A DNA stretch of 64,000 nt, taken from Desulfosporosinus lacus DSM 15449. GTDB lineage: Bacteria; Bacillota; Desulfitobacteriia; Desulfitobacteriales; Desulfitobacteriaceae. Shown here in pieces: positions 16,590-24,625 of the stretch. The notes beneath the pieces are model-generated. The model had not been told where the DNA came from. It was given only the letters and a program-made list of their open reading frames with translations, and ran no database searches. Location: contig NZ_FQXJ01000016.1 of the NCBI RefSeq assembly GCF_900129935.1, positions 62,001 through 126,000 of the forward strand, given 5' to 3'. Both the position numbers and the translations under genes were made by a program. How positions within the stretch are numbered: the first letter of the stretch is position 1; every line of letters starts with the position of its first letter.

Positions 16590-16778
16590 CTATTTTATCT
16601 TCTTATCATTCACAAACTCTTCTTCATATTCTAATTGTTTATTCTTATCGTACCTTACCCAACTCCCATTTTTCTTGCCATTCTCAAAACTTCCAATTTG
16701 CCATAACTGACCCGTTTCCCTATAGAACTTCCATTCCCCTGCCATTAGTTCATTTTCGTAAGCACCTTCTGCTCTTAC
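16590..16778 (-). pseudogene. C-terminal fragment of a MORN/YwqK-like repeat protein
   Basis: On the minus strand an open frame of about 62 codons ends at 16590. It reads GEWKFYRETGQLWQIGSFENGKKNGSWVRYD in successive pieces, the YwqK/MORN-type pattern G.W..Y...G.....G.F.NGK..G.W..Y. Intact proteins carry several more repeats and a proper N-terminus. Here an in-frame stop lies just upstream (about 16784) and no start with a ribosome site is present; an internal ATG at 16745 has none. It directly abuts the 3' end of the exonuclease gene. A broken remnant; toxin-immunity roles are known for some relatives but cannot be claimed here. Confidence 0.55.
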
Positions 16779-16787
16779 TGTTTACGC

Positions 16788-17396
16788 CTATGCCCTTTTA
16801 CTTGTTTTCTTCGCTATGCTGCAAGGCTTATATCCCCCGGCGTACAGTTTTCCGAGCCTCATTCCTACAAGAGAAGCGAGTTCGTCTATAGAGGACACTC
16901 CCCTTTCAGATAATGCTGACAATAAAACATTTCCACAAGCAGCAGCATCTTCTAAGGCGTTATGATGCTCAAAATCATGATTTATAAATTTGCAAACTGT
17001 ATCAAGTTTGTAGTTGTCTAAACCGCTCCAGGTCTTTAGCGCCGTTTTATATGTACATAAATATTCTACTTCTGGATATGGGATTTCATATAAGTCCAAT
17101 ACATGGCGCAATACTGACATATCAAAAGACGCATTGTGCGCAATAACATAAGCATTTTTAAAGAGCGGTTTGAGTTCCGCATAAATCACATCGAATTCCG
17201 GAGCGTTCTTAACATCTTCCTCTTTAATTCCATGGATCATGACATTGTAAGGATCAAAGTAGCAATACTCCAGATGTGGTTTTATAAGCCAATACTTGGT
17301 ATCGATTATCTTACCCTCTTCGATAACTGCAATCCCCACTGAGCATGCACTTCCGATAAAATTATTTGCTGTTTCAAAATCTATACACACGGCCCT
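16788..17396 (-). CDS. DEDDh 3'-5' exonuclease (DNA polymerase III epsilon-like)
   Basis: A 202-residue RNase-T/DnaQ-fold exonuclease. Exo I is CIDFETAN (catalytic Asp and Glu, residues 5-12), Exo II is VIAHNASFDMSVL, and Exo III is HHNALEDAAACG, with the His and Asp spaced as in DEDDh enzymes. Family enzymes remove 3' nucleotides from DNA or RNA; a stand-alone short form in Firmicutes is usually assigned to repair or turnover and not to the replicase. The frame begins at 17444, but the ATG at 17396 has a perfect AGGAGG site. The C-terminal ~35 residues are basic and may bind nucleic acid. Confidence 0.85.
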   Translation of the reverse strand, partial: RAVCIDFETANNFIGSACSVGIAVIEEGKIIDTKYWLIKPHLEYCYFDPYNVMIHGIKEEDVKNAPEFDVIYAELKPLFKNAYVIAHNASFDMSVLRHVLDLYEIPYPEVEYLCTYKTALKTWSGLDNYKLDTVCKFINHDFEHHNALEDAAACGNVLLSALSERGVSSIDELASLVGMRLGKLYAGGYKPCSIAKKTSKRA

Positions 17397-17582
17397 CATT
17401 AAAATTTCCTCCTGTTTTCCCAATCCTTTGAGTATGCCAATCAAATCTTTTCTGTATAAAAGTCTACCAATGACCTTATTCTGCGTTTTTCAGCTAAACC
17501 CTGCTTTAATGTGCTTGCTCCATTGGCAATTGGACCAGAAAGCTGATTCGCCATTAATTCGGGTAGGAAGTGTGCTCATAGA

Positions 17583-17608
17583 AAAAAGGCCACTCATTGA
17601 GTAGCCTT
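17583..17608 (-). terminator. Intrinsic terminator of the large RNA
   Basis: Minus strand: AAGGCTACTC/GAGTGGCCTT (10 bp with one G-U pair, 3-nt loop), then TTTTTTC. It ends the only transcript that can start at the consensus promoter at 18288-18315, since no gene lies between. Confidence 0.85.
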
Positions 17609-18281
17609 CAAAATTAAATCCCGCAAAGTTCCTCCAGAATTAATGGATACACGGCTCTAGATTAATCGTCAATCAAACTGAACCTATACGTTTTTCACCG
17701 GAGTAAATAGGGTTGTAGCAAAAGCTCCTTACAACTACGAAAACAAAACAAGATAAATGTCACTCTGTAAACCAACTAGTAAGGGAATCTCAATACTTTG
17801 ACCTAACTAAACGCAAACCAGTCAAAAACTAAGCTTTTAAGGTAATGAAACTAATCTGGACAAATCCTCCACTATTTCTTCAATTACTTTAGGTTCTAAC
17901 CAGGAACAATCGAAAAACAGTCACTAAGGAGAAGTTTTAGATTTCAGATCACTCAACAGGTAACTTGAAAAACCATACAACAATTAGGATAATCTTCGGA
18001 CTAGACTTACCGAGCTCATTGACATGCGGACTCAACAACGACTTTCCAACACGCTTTTCCCAAAGACCAAACTACTACTGACTTCTAAATAGTGAGAGGA
18101 ACTTTGCGGGAAATCTCTCATTATAACAACAAAAACCACCCTTCTAGGCGGCTCCAATTCTTCGAAATTCAGCATCGACTTAATTAATTGCGATGCCTAA
18201 ACCTTCGATGAATCGAAACTTTACCTAGCACGCGACCAATAAGTTATTTTGCAAATCTGAATCTTATGATTGACTCTTTAT
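17583..18281 (-). ncRNA. Candidate large structured non-coding RNA (~700 nt)
   Basis: A gene-free kilobase with the full architecture of a non-coding transcript on the minus strand. A consensus promoter ends at 18288, no open frame with a ribosome site follows, and an intrinsic terminator closes at 17583. A 16-bp perfect helix, TCCCGCAAAGTTCCTC (18111-18096 read as RNA) with GAGGAACTTTGCGGGA (17634-17619), encloses about 460 nt. Inner hairpins include TTTGAC/GTCAAA (17802-17797 with 17826-17821), GTTGTA/TACAAC (17735-17712) and, in the 5' part, GCATCG/CGATGC near 18190 and TTCGA/TCGAA near 18212. A long-range closing stem with many inner hairpins resembles large bacterial RNAs such as OLE, ROOL and GOLLD, but I cannot assign it to any of them. 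Confidence 0.65.
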
Positions 18282-18287
18282 GCCTTT

Positions 18288-18315
18288 ATTATAGCTGAAA
18301 TCCGGTTCCTGTCAA
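18288..18315 (-). promoter_or_regulatory. Consensus sigma-A promoter of the large RNA
   Basis: Minus strand TTGACA (18315-18310), 16-bp spacer, TATAAT (18293-18288): both hexamers match the consensus perfectly. Transcription is expected to start near 18281. A promoter this strong with no downstream gene is a good sign of an abundant RNA. Confidence 0.85.
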
Positions 18316-18379
18316 GTGCCTTTAAGAAGTTTTTTAAAGGCCTTGTGACGTGTCTGAATCCAATAATGCAATCGTACAA

Positions 18380-18425
18380 AAGAAGCATGCCCGCGCCTAT
18401 TCAACGTGGAGCATACTTCTTGTTT
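18380..18425 (-). terminator. Intrinsic terminator of the SDR gene
   Basis: Minus strand AAGAAGTATGC/GCATGCTTCTT (11 bp with one wobble pair) followed by TTTTGT. It separates the upstream reductase from the RNA promoter. Confidence 0.75.
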
Positions 18426-18461
18426 ATCCTTAATAACACCCCCCGGCAAAGCAGCTTGTCA

Positions 18462-19205
18462 TTACATCAAGAATCCTCCACAGACTTTGATACATTCACC
18501 ATTAACAAAACTAGAGTCATCTGAAGCCAAAAATGATACCACTGAGGCAACTTCTGACGGATTTCCGGCTCTGGCCGCAGGACATAACATAATTGCCATG
18601 GACTTCATGGGTTCAGGCATGACCCTTGTCATCTCTGTATCTATTAGTCCTGGGGCTATCGCATTAATGGTGATATTTTTATTTCCCAGCTCTTTGGCAA
18701 GAGACTTGGTTAAACCAATCATACCCGCTTTAGAGGCGCTGTAGTTTACTTGTCCTGCATTACCCCAAGCAGATGTTGAGGAAAGGTTGACTATTTTCCC
18801 ATATTTCTGCTGACGCATTTTGGCAACTACTGCCTGACAACAATTGTACACGCTAGTAAGGTTTACAGATATAACCGAATCCCATTGATCTTCTGTCATT
18901 TTATGAAACATAGCATCTCTGGTGATTCCTGCATTGTTGACAAGTATATCTACTTTGCCAAGTGTCTCATAGATTTTGCTGAATACTTCATTTACTTCGC
19001 TTCTATCTGCGATGTTACATTTCATAGGTATAACTCTTTTTCCCCCAGTGTCCAATTCCTTAACTGTTTGGTCCAGTTGTTCCTGGTTAATGTCCAAAGC
19101 CACTACTGAAGAAGCACCGTCTTCCAATAGCCGCGCTACAATGGCAGCACCAATACCTTGGGCCGCTCCTGTTACAACCGCCACTTTGTTTAATAATTTC
19201 GTCAT
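18462..19205 (-). CDS. fabG: FabG/PhaB-type NAD(P)-dependent short-chain reductase
   Basis: A 247-residue classical SDR. The cofactor loop is TGAAQGIG (residues 12-19), followed by NNAG (NNAGITRDAMFHKM), the catalytic Ser in LSSTSAWGN, and YSASK with the Tyr and Lys of the active site, and a C-terminal CGGF in place of the common DGG. Best match is 3-oxoacyl-[ACP] or acetoacetyl-CoA reductase. It is a lone gene, not inside a fab cluster, so its acyl substrate is open. The frame begins at 19247; the ATG at 19205 has AAGGAGG. Two 12-bp direct repeats (AACTTCATTTGT, 19240-19265) lie just upstream. Confidence 0.85.
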   Translation of the reverse strand: MTKLLNKVAVVTGAAQGIGAAIVARLLEDGASSVVALDINQEQLDQTVKELDTGGKRVIPMKCNIADRSEVNEVFSKIYETLGKVDILVNNAGITRDAMFHKMTEDQWDSVISVNLTSVYNCCQAVVAKMRQQKYGKIVNLSSTSAWGNAGQVNYSASKAGMIGLTKSLAKELGNKNITINAIAPGLIDTEMTRVMPEPMKSMAIMLCPAARAGNPSEVASVVSFLASDDSSFVNGECIKVCGGFLM

Positions 19206-19565
19206 AAATTTTCCCTCCTTATTTCGGATGCAATTTGATAACTTCATTTGTAAAACTTCATTTGTTTAAACTTTCCATATCTTCCCTTGATCTCCTGCCA
19301 GAATCAATAGGAATAATCAAAAAAATCAGACCTTTAATCGCGGCAGTTCATCACTATACTCCTTACGAGGTCATTCGAGACTCTTTCAACCCTTAAGACC
19401 ATGTTTAACTTTGCAGTCCTGAGGCAATAACCTGTATTTAGACGGATTGATCAAATCATATGACCGGAGCGATAGGATCTCAAGTATAAATAGTCCTTGT
19501 CCCAACAAGAACGATGTGTTACCATATTGACAGGGAATAACTGGAATCAGAAGGAGGTTTAATCC
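19206..19565. other. Intergenic region with a 12-bp direct repeat
   Basis: No gene seen. AACTTCATTTGT occurs twice at a 14-bp period (19240-19251 and 19254-19265), 35-60 bases upstream of the reductase start, where it could be a regulator site. The right end holds AGAAGGAGG for the Uma2 gene. The rest shows no clear structure. Confidence 0.5.
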
Positions 19566-20144
19566 TTGAGTGATACTGCTCAGCGCTCTGAACAATTGTA
19601 CACGTACCAGGATTACCTTACTTGGCCGGAAAGTGAGCGCTGGGAATTGCTTAATGGACGGGCTTACAATATGACTCCAGCCCCTTCGCGCAAGCATCAG
19701 GAAATTTCCGGACAGTTACTTACTCTATTTAATAACTATTTAAAAGGTAAAACTTGCCGAGTTTATGCAGCCCCTTTCGATGTCCGCTTACCCCAGCTGC
19801 AAGAGAGCGACGAACAAACTTCAACTGTGGTTCAACCGGATTTAGTGATAGTATGTGATACGAGCAAATTAGACCATCGAGGCTGCAAGGGCAGTCCGGA
19901 CCTGGTTGTGGAGATTACTTCTCCCTCCACTTTTCAAAAGGACCTGAAGAAAAAATTTATTTTGTACGAAAAAGTAGGCGTTCGTGAGTACTGGATTGTT
20001 TACCCGGAGGAAAATACCCTATCTGTATTTCATCTTACCCAGGAGGGTAAATACAGCAGACCGGAAGTGTACACCGAGCAAGATTCAATTAAGGTTGGTA
20101 TATTCGAAGATCTGACAATAGAACTTTCAGAAGTCTTTGCCTAG
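19566..20144 (+). CDS. Uma2-family (DUF820) PD-(D/E)XK nuclease-like protein, copy 1
   Basis: A 192-residue Uma2 protein from a TTG start with AGAAGGAGG. Family blocks are Y.DYLTWPESERWELLNGRAYNMTPAPSRKHQ at the N-terminus, VVQPDLVIVCD, GSPDLVVEITSPST..KDLKKKF, and VREYWIVYPEENT. The acidic pair in QPD and VEI and the following Lys form the restriction-like nuclease core. The biological role is unknown; the family is greatly expanded in cyanobacteria and some anaerobic Firmicutes. Closest in the window to the copy at 49.0 kb, with which it shares long identical blocks. It is monocistronic, ended by a strong terminator. Confidence 0.8.
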   Translation: MSDTAQRSEQLYTYQDYLTWPESERWELLNGRAYNMTPAPSRKHQEISGQLLTLFNNYLKGKTCRVYAAPFDVRLPQLQESDEQTSTVVQPDLVIVCDTSKLDHRGCKGSPDLVVEITSPSTFQKDLKKKFILYEKVGVREYWIVYPEENTLSVFHLTQEGKYSRPEVYTEQDSIKVGIFEDLTIELSEVFA

Positions 20145-20154
20145 ACAGAAACAT

Positions 20155-20186
20155 AAAAACCACTGACATCTGCGTCAGTGGTTTTT
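20155..20186 (+). terminator. Intrinsic terminator after Uma2 copy 1
   Basis: Perfect stem AAAAACCACTGAC/GTCAGTGGTTTTT with loop ATCTGC. It can act in both directions, ending Uma2 and the converging XRE-cupin operon. Confidence 0.85.
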
Positions 20187-20205
20187 ATATACGCTCTTAT
20201 CCATA

Positions 20206-20790
20206 CTAAAAAGAAGCCGGAGTCATGGCCCAGATTCCTATGGCAACCTGATCTCCGTGATTAAAAAAGCGATGGGGAATTGTGCTGTCTAAGTAAATAC
20301 TGTCCCCTTCCCTCAACAAATATTCCTTGCTTCCAGCCACTACCGTCATCTCCCCATGAACAACAACTCCGCATTCTTCTCCTTTGTGTGCCACTAAATC
20401 TCTATAGGTTGAAGTCCCCGGCTCTAAGACAATTGAAAGGAACTCTAACTTAGTCTGATTATTAACCGGCGAAAGAAGACGATAGGTCACATTGGATTTA
20501 GGCAATATCATAACTTTTTGCTCTTCACGTGGAATCACAATAACCCGCTCATTTGAACTTTCTTCAAATAATTCAATCAGAGATATCCCTAAAGCGTGGG
20601 TAATCTTCCAAAGTGAATCTAAGGAAGGAGTGGAAAGACCGCGCTCTATCTGACTGATCAAACTGGGGCTTAGGTTACATTTGTTGGCCAAAGCCTCAAC
20701 TGTCAGTTCTTTTTCATGACGGAAATTGCGAATTTTTCTTCCCATATCTTTGATGGGAATTCCCTCAGGCAAGTTTGATAAATCATTCAT
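20206..20790 (-). CDS. XRE-cupin transcriptional regulator
   Basis: A 194-residue regulator. Residues ~14-68 form an XRE helix-turn-helix (LTVEALANKCNLSPSLISQIERGLSTPSLDSLWKI, in pieces); residues ~115-190 form a small cupin barrel (EPGTSTY..GEECGVVVHGEMTVV..GDSIYLDSTIPHRF) that probably binds a small ligand. Relatives control amine, amino-acid or sulfur utilisation. It is the last gene of a seven-gene minus-strand run after opp2 and the M29-like gene, six bases after the latter, and probably controls that run. Confidence 0.85.
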   Translation of the reverse strand: MNDLSNLPEGIPIKDMGRKIRNFRHEKELTVEALANKCNLSPSLISQIERGLSTPSLDSLWKITHALGISLIELFEESSNERVIVIPREEQKVMILPKSNVTYRLLSPVNNQTKLEFLSIVLEPGTSTYRDLVAHKGEECGVVVHGEMTVVAGSKEYLLREGDSIYLDSTIPHRFFNHGDQVAIGIWAMTPASF

Positions 20791-20795
20791 ATTCT

Positions 20796-21722
20796 CTACG
20801 CTCCCGGAAGATAGTGTTGCAAAAGGTGATCATCCAAATATATTTTGGGTTTTCGAATAACAAAATCCACATGATAGATGGACTTTGTTAAGCCCAGATT
20901 GTAACTGTCCCCAATAGCAAAATGGACGCTGCCGCCTTCCTTTTCATCTGTCGAAATATTGTTGTAGGGTTTATTTATAGTTGGATTCATCCCAATTGCA
21001 AATTCGCCGATATTACAGACCCCACCGGCATAAAGTCTAATTCGGTTAATGAATTCATGACTTCCAGCGACTAACACCCCTGCCTCAAACTCTAACTTCA
21101 AGGGTTCGCTTGGCAGCCAAAGCCGTGATACGGTGCCATCGACAACAATTTGACCTGAAAATGTCTCTTCGATTGGACAGGTATAGATTTCTCCATCCGG
21201 CAGTTGGGCTAATTTGCCTGGCTCACAATATCCGTCTGCTGTAATCCAGCGCCGTCCTTCGATTGAAAAGCTAATATCCGTTCCCAATTCCGAAGTAATC
21301 TTCACTTTTTTAACGGAAGACAGTTTCTTCTTTAAGGACTCTGTCGCAGTGGAAATTACCGGATACTCCAAATCTCCCCAGAAGTCATCTTCCAAATACC
21401 GTTCATCCCAGTTCCAAAGTGCCAAAACAAGTTTTCCCTGATCAAATAGCTCTTGTCGCAATTCCTTTAAGTAAATAGAGTTTTCTAAAGTCGGACTGTA
21501 TAATTCAATGATATGGGTAGCTCGACAGATCTCTGGAGATGAGGCTAAATATATTACAGAAATATTTAAGGGAACGGATAAGATTGGACAGGTGATATTA
21601 AGTAATTCTTTAAGTTTATATCCAAACCTTAGATTATCGGTTAGCAGCAACAAATTTTCGATTGGTTGTTTTTTAGCCAATGATTCCAAGATACGTTGTC
21701 CAACTTTTGGCAACCTATACAT
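20796..21722 (-). CDS. M29/AmpS-like metallo-aminopeptidase family protein (short form)
   Basis: A 308-residue protein of the COG2309 (AmpS/NicX) superfamily. The C-terminal half carries the metal-site blocks LPDGEIYTCPIEETFSG, IGEFAIGMNPT, GGSVHFAIGDSYNLG and YHVDFVI, corresponding to the Glu, Glu, His and His-x-Asp ligands. The N-terminal half is shorter and diverged from M29 (about 410 residues; a full one lies at 28.1 kb). It could be an aminopeptidase acting on imported peptides or a ring-cleaving relative of 2,5-dihydroxypyridine dioxygenase. Its place between the opp2 ATPase gene and an XRE-cupin regulator favours a role in using the imported compound. Confidence 0.7.
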   Translation of the reverse strand: MYRLPKVGQRILESLAKKQPIENLLLLTDNLRFGYKLKELLNITCPILSVPLNISVIYLASSPEICRATHIIELYSPTLENSIYLKELRQELFDQGKLVLALWNWDERYLEDDFWGDLEYPVISTATESLKKKLSSVKKVKITSELGTDISFSIEGRRWITADGYCEPGKLAQLPDGEIYTCPIEETFSGQIVVDGTVSRLWLPSEPLKLEFEAGVLVAGSHEFINRIRLYAGGVCNIGEFAIGMNPTINKPYNNISTDEKEGGSVHFAIGDSYNLGLTKSIYHVDFVIRKPKIYLDDHLLQHYLPGA

Positions 21723-21755
21723 CCCCTTTATTCTTTTCTCCCCGACTCATTGCAT

Positions 21756-21805
21756 TGTAAAGAAAACTTGGCTGGCACCAAGCCACAGGCGCAGGCGGCA
21801 GCCTT
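21756..21805. repeat. Short interspersed palindromic repeat, copy 2
   Basis: AAAGAAAACTTGGCT-GGCA-CCAAG followed by GCCACAGGCGCAGGCGGCAGCC. The first 24 positions match the element near 4490 except for the four central bases. GC-rich sequence follows here but not in copy 1. It lies in the 120-bp gap between opp2F and the M29-like gene and may fold in their common mRNA. Confidence 0.6.
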
Positions 21806-21841
21806 AGTTGCACTTATGCTTCAGAAAGTATGTAACAAAAA

Positions 21842-22801
21842 TTATACTTTCTGTCTAGTGCAAGAAACCCAGTGCCCCTCTTTAATAAGTTGCAATTCCG
21901 AACCTGCTTCACGACACAGATCATTAGCATAGCTGCACCGAGAATGGAAACTGCATCCTAAGGGAGACTTATGCGGAGTCGGCATTTCACCCTCAAGTTC
22001 AACAAGAAGGGGTTTTTCCGGATTAATATTGGGTATAGATTGCAGAAGAACTTTAGTATAAGGATGGAGAGGATTATTAAATAACTCATTTGTGTCAGCT
22101 AACTCAATAATTCTGCCATAATACATAACTGCAACTTTATTGCTTAAATGCCTGACAACGGCCAGATTGTGCGAAATAAATAAAAATGCTAAATTTAAAT
22201 CTCTTTGCAATTCTTTAAGCAAGTTGAGAATTTGGGCTTGCACTGATACATCTAAGGCTGAGGTGGGTTCATCAAGGACGATAAGTTTTGGATTTAGAGA
22301 GATCGCCCGGGCGATAGCCACACGTTGGCGCTGACCTCCACTCAGTTCATGGGGAAACCTGCCTAAGTATTCCTCCCCTAATCCTACTTTATCTAGAAGT
22401 TGCCTTACCCTTTCCTTCCTCTTTTGTTTATCCCGCCATCCATTTAAGCGTAAAGGTTCTTCGACAATCTGTTCGATTTTAAATCTCGGGTTCAGCGAAG
22501 ATTGCGGATCTTGAAAGACAATTTGAATTTGTGATTTTAAAGCTCGCTGCTGGGCCTTGTTGAGATTTGCTAAACTTTGACCCTCAAACAGGATCTCTCC
22601 ACTGGTTAAATCTAAGAGATTAAGCACCAAATATCCTAAGGTGCTTTTTCCACAACCGGATTCACCCACTAAACCCACCGTCTCACCGGGATAGATATCC
22701 AAGGATACTTCATTGACGGCTTTATAAGATAACCCTTTTCCAGATCCGCGAGCAGGAAACTCCTTTCCCACCCTTTGTAAGGAAAGAAGCGGCTTAAACA
22801 T
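21842..22801 (-). CDS. oppF: Oligopeptide ABC transporter ATPase OppF (system 2)
   Basis: A 319-residue ATPase with Walker A GESGCGKS, signature [13 protein letters not shown], Walker [13 protein letters not shown] and the C-terminal Opp extension [18 protein letters not shown]. It overlaps the oppD2 end by eight bases. It is distinct from the system 1 copy (different linker and C-terminus), so this is a second full importer, not a recent duplicate. Confidence 0.9.
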   Translation of the reverse strand: MFKPLLSLQRVGKEFPARGSGKGLSYKAVNEVSLDIYPGETVGLVGESGCGKSTLGYLVLNLLDLTSGEILFEGQSLANLNKAQQRALKSQIQIVFQDPQSSLNPRFKIEQIVEEPLRLNGWRDKQKRKERVRQLLDKVGLGEEYLGRFPHELSGGQRQRVAIARAISLNPKLIVLDEPTSALDVSVQAQILNLLKELQRDLNLAFLFISHNLAVVRHLSNKVAVMYYGRIIELADTNELFNNPLHPYTKVLLQSIPNINPEKPLLVELEGEMPTPHKSPLGCSFHSRCSYANDLCREAGSELQLIKEGHWVSCTRQKV

Positions 22802-23768
22802 GATCTTCCTCCCTCCAGCAGGCTACATAATGATTTTCAGAAACTGTTGTCAACTGTGGCCGAAGCTCCATGCAGGTCTTTTCAACTAAATCACACCGTG
22901 GGTGGAATCGACATCCGGCTGGGGGAGTTAATAAGTTTGGTACGCTCCCCGGGATAGATTGCAGCTCTGTTTCAGAGTGATCGGGATTAGGTAAGGCTTT
23001 TAAGAGAGCTTTCGTATAAGGATGACACGGTTCGTGTAAAACTTTGGTCACTGGGCCAATCTCTACAATATTACCACAGTACATTACCGCAACTCGCTGA
23101 CAGGTTTGCGCCACCACAGCTAAGTCGTGAGTTATTAAAAGCACCGAGGTCCCAAGTTGATCAGCAGTCTCCTTCATGAGCCTTAAAATCTGGGCTTGGA
23201 TGGTAACATCAAGTGCGGTTGTAGGCTCGTCTGCCAGCAAAAGTTGTGAGCCGCAGCTAAGCGCCATGGCTAAAAGGACTCTTTGCCTCATGCCGCCGCT
23301 TAACTCGTAGGGATACTCCTTTACAACTTTCTCTGGATTTTGTATATGAACCTGTGTTAACCAGCGAACCGCTTCCGCCTTCGCTTCCTTATTAGATAAC
23401 CCTTTATGCAATTTGAGGATTTCCACCATTTGTTTACCAATTTTATAGGAAGGATTCAAGGCATTCATGGGCTCCTGAAAAACCATGGAAATCTTTTTGC
23501 CTCTTAGGCCTTGGAACTCTTTCTCCGATCTCCCAATCAATTCCTTCCCTTCGAACATAATTGAACCCTTAGAGATCACAGCGCTCCTTGCAGGCAGTAA
23601 TCCAAGCACAGCGTTGGCTGTAAGAGATTTCCCTGAACCCGACTCACCCACTAATCCTAAAAACTCTCCGGGAAAAAGCTCTAAATCAATCCCATTTAGG
23701 ACTCGGGCTACTCCAGCATAATTGAGAAAGCCAACATGAAGATCACTAATTTTCAGAAGAGGTTCCAT
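22794..23768 (-). CDS. oppD: Oligopeptide ABC transporter ATPase OppD (system 2)
   Basis: A 324-residue ATPase with Walker A GESGSGKS, signature [14 protein letters not shown], Walker [13 protein letters not shown] and the Cys-bearing extension PPAGCRFHPRCDLVEKTC. The frame extends to 23825, into the oppC2 coding end, but the ATG at 23768 has an AGGGGG site and starts at MEPLLKISDLHV, the family N-terminus. It forms a heterodimer with OppF2. Confidence 0.9.
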   Translation of the reverse strand: MEPLLKISDLHVGFLNYAGVARVLNGIDLELFPGEFLGLVGESGSGKSLTANAVLGLLPARSAVISKGSIMFEGKELIGRSEKEFQGLRGKKISMVFQEPMNALNPSYKIGKQMVEILKLHKGLSNKEAKAEAVRWLTQVHIQNPEKVVKEYPYELSGGMRQRVLLAMALSCGSQLLLADEPTTALDVTIQAQILRLMKETADQLGTSVLLITHDLAVVAQTCQRVAVMYCGNIVEIGPVTKVLHEPCHPYTKALLKALPNPDHSETELQSIPGSVPNLLTPPAGCRFHPRCDLVEKTCMELRPQLTTVSENHYVACWREEDHV

Positions 23769-23778
23769 GACTTTCCCC

Positions 23779-24618
23779 CTAATTACGGAAACGCGGATCA
23801 AGCATATCTCGAACCCCATCTCCAAATAGATTAAACCCTATGACCGTAATGAATATAGCGATGCCTGGGAAAGACGCATACCACCATTGATCAAGCAAGT
23901 AGATTCTACCCATACTCACCATGGCTCCCCACTCCGCTGCCGGTGGTTGAGCCCCCAAACCAATAAAGGACAGCGTCGCAGCAATCAAGATAGCTTCCCC
24001 AATCCCTAGTGTTGCTTGCACAACAACCGGAGCTAAACAATTAGGTATAATATGACGACTTATGATCCAAACTTTAGGCGCGCCAAAGGTTTGAGCTGCC
24101 TTAACAAATTGCCTTTCTTTGATGGACAGAGCCTGTCCACGGACCAAACGAACATAAACCGGGATTTTTACAATCGCAATGGCCAGAATACTATTGCGAA
24201 AATTAGCTCCTAAGGCAGCAGATAAGGCTAGAGCCAAGACCAAGCTTGGAAAGGCTAACATGATATCCATAAGACGCATAACTGCTTGATCAACTTTACC
24301 CCCTAGTAATCCTGAAACACTCCCTATGACTATACCAAACAGCCCTGCAATACCAACAATCCCTACACCAGCTAATAGAGAAAGCCTTGCCCCATAAATT
24401 ATCCGACTCAGTATGTCACGCCCCAGCTCATCCGTCCCCAAAAGATAAATGCTGCCCGGAGGTTTCAAACGGTCTGTCAAGTTCAATGTATAGGGGTTAT
24501 GCGGTGAAACTAACGGAGCTGCCAGAGAAACCATTACTACCAAAAAAATAATGACTGCGCCTGTTACGGTCAAGGGGTAACGCTTTGTAAAATACCTAAG
24601 ATATCTAAACTGAGCCAA
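23779..24618 (-). CDS. oppC: Oligopeptide ABC transporter permease OppC (system 2)
   Basis: A 279-residue permease. It starts with a short cytoplasmic tail and a helix (YPLTVTGAVIIFLVVMVSLA), then LLGTDELGRDILSRIIYGARLSL, the OppC/DppC mark. The EAA loop is FVKAAQTFGAPKVWIISRHIIPN. It ends GDGVRDMLDPRFRN, as usual. Shorter at the N-terminus than the system 1 protein and closer to the DppC type. Confidence 0.9.
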   Translation of the reverse strand: MAQFRYLRYFTKRYPLTVTGAVIIFLVVMVSLAAPLVSPHNPYTLNLTDRLKPPGSIYLLGTDELGRDILSRIIYGARLSLLAGVGIVGIAGLFGIVIGSVSGLLGGKVDQAVMRLMDIMLAFPSLVLALALSAALGANFRNSILAIAIVKIPVYVRLVRGQALSIKERQFVKAAQTFGAPKVWIISRHIIPNCLAPVVVQATLGIGEAILIAATLSFIGLGAQPPAAEWGAMVSMGRIYLLDQWWYASFPGIAIFITVIGFNLFGDGVRDMLDPRFRN

Positions 24619-24625
24619 CGTTAGT

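Noticed and set aside
18128-18150. GAAGGGTGG in the large RNA, resembling the T-box GGGTGG element
   Set aside because: The required ACCGCG does not follow, no T-box stem I motifs precede it, and no aminoacyl-tRNA synthetase or amino-acid gene lies downstream.
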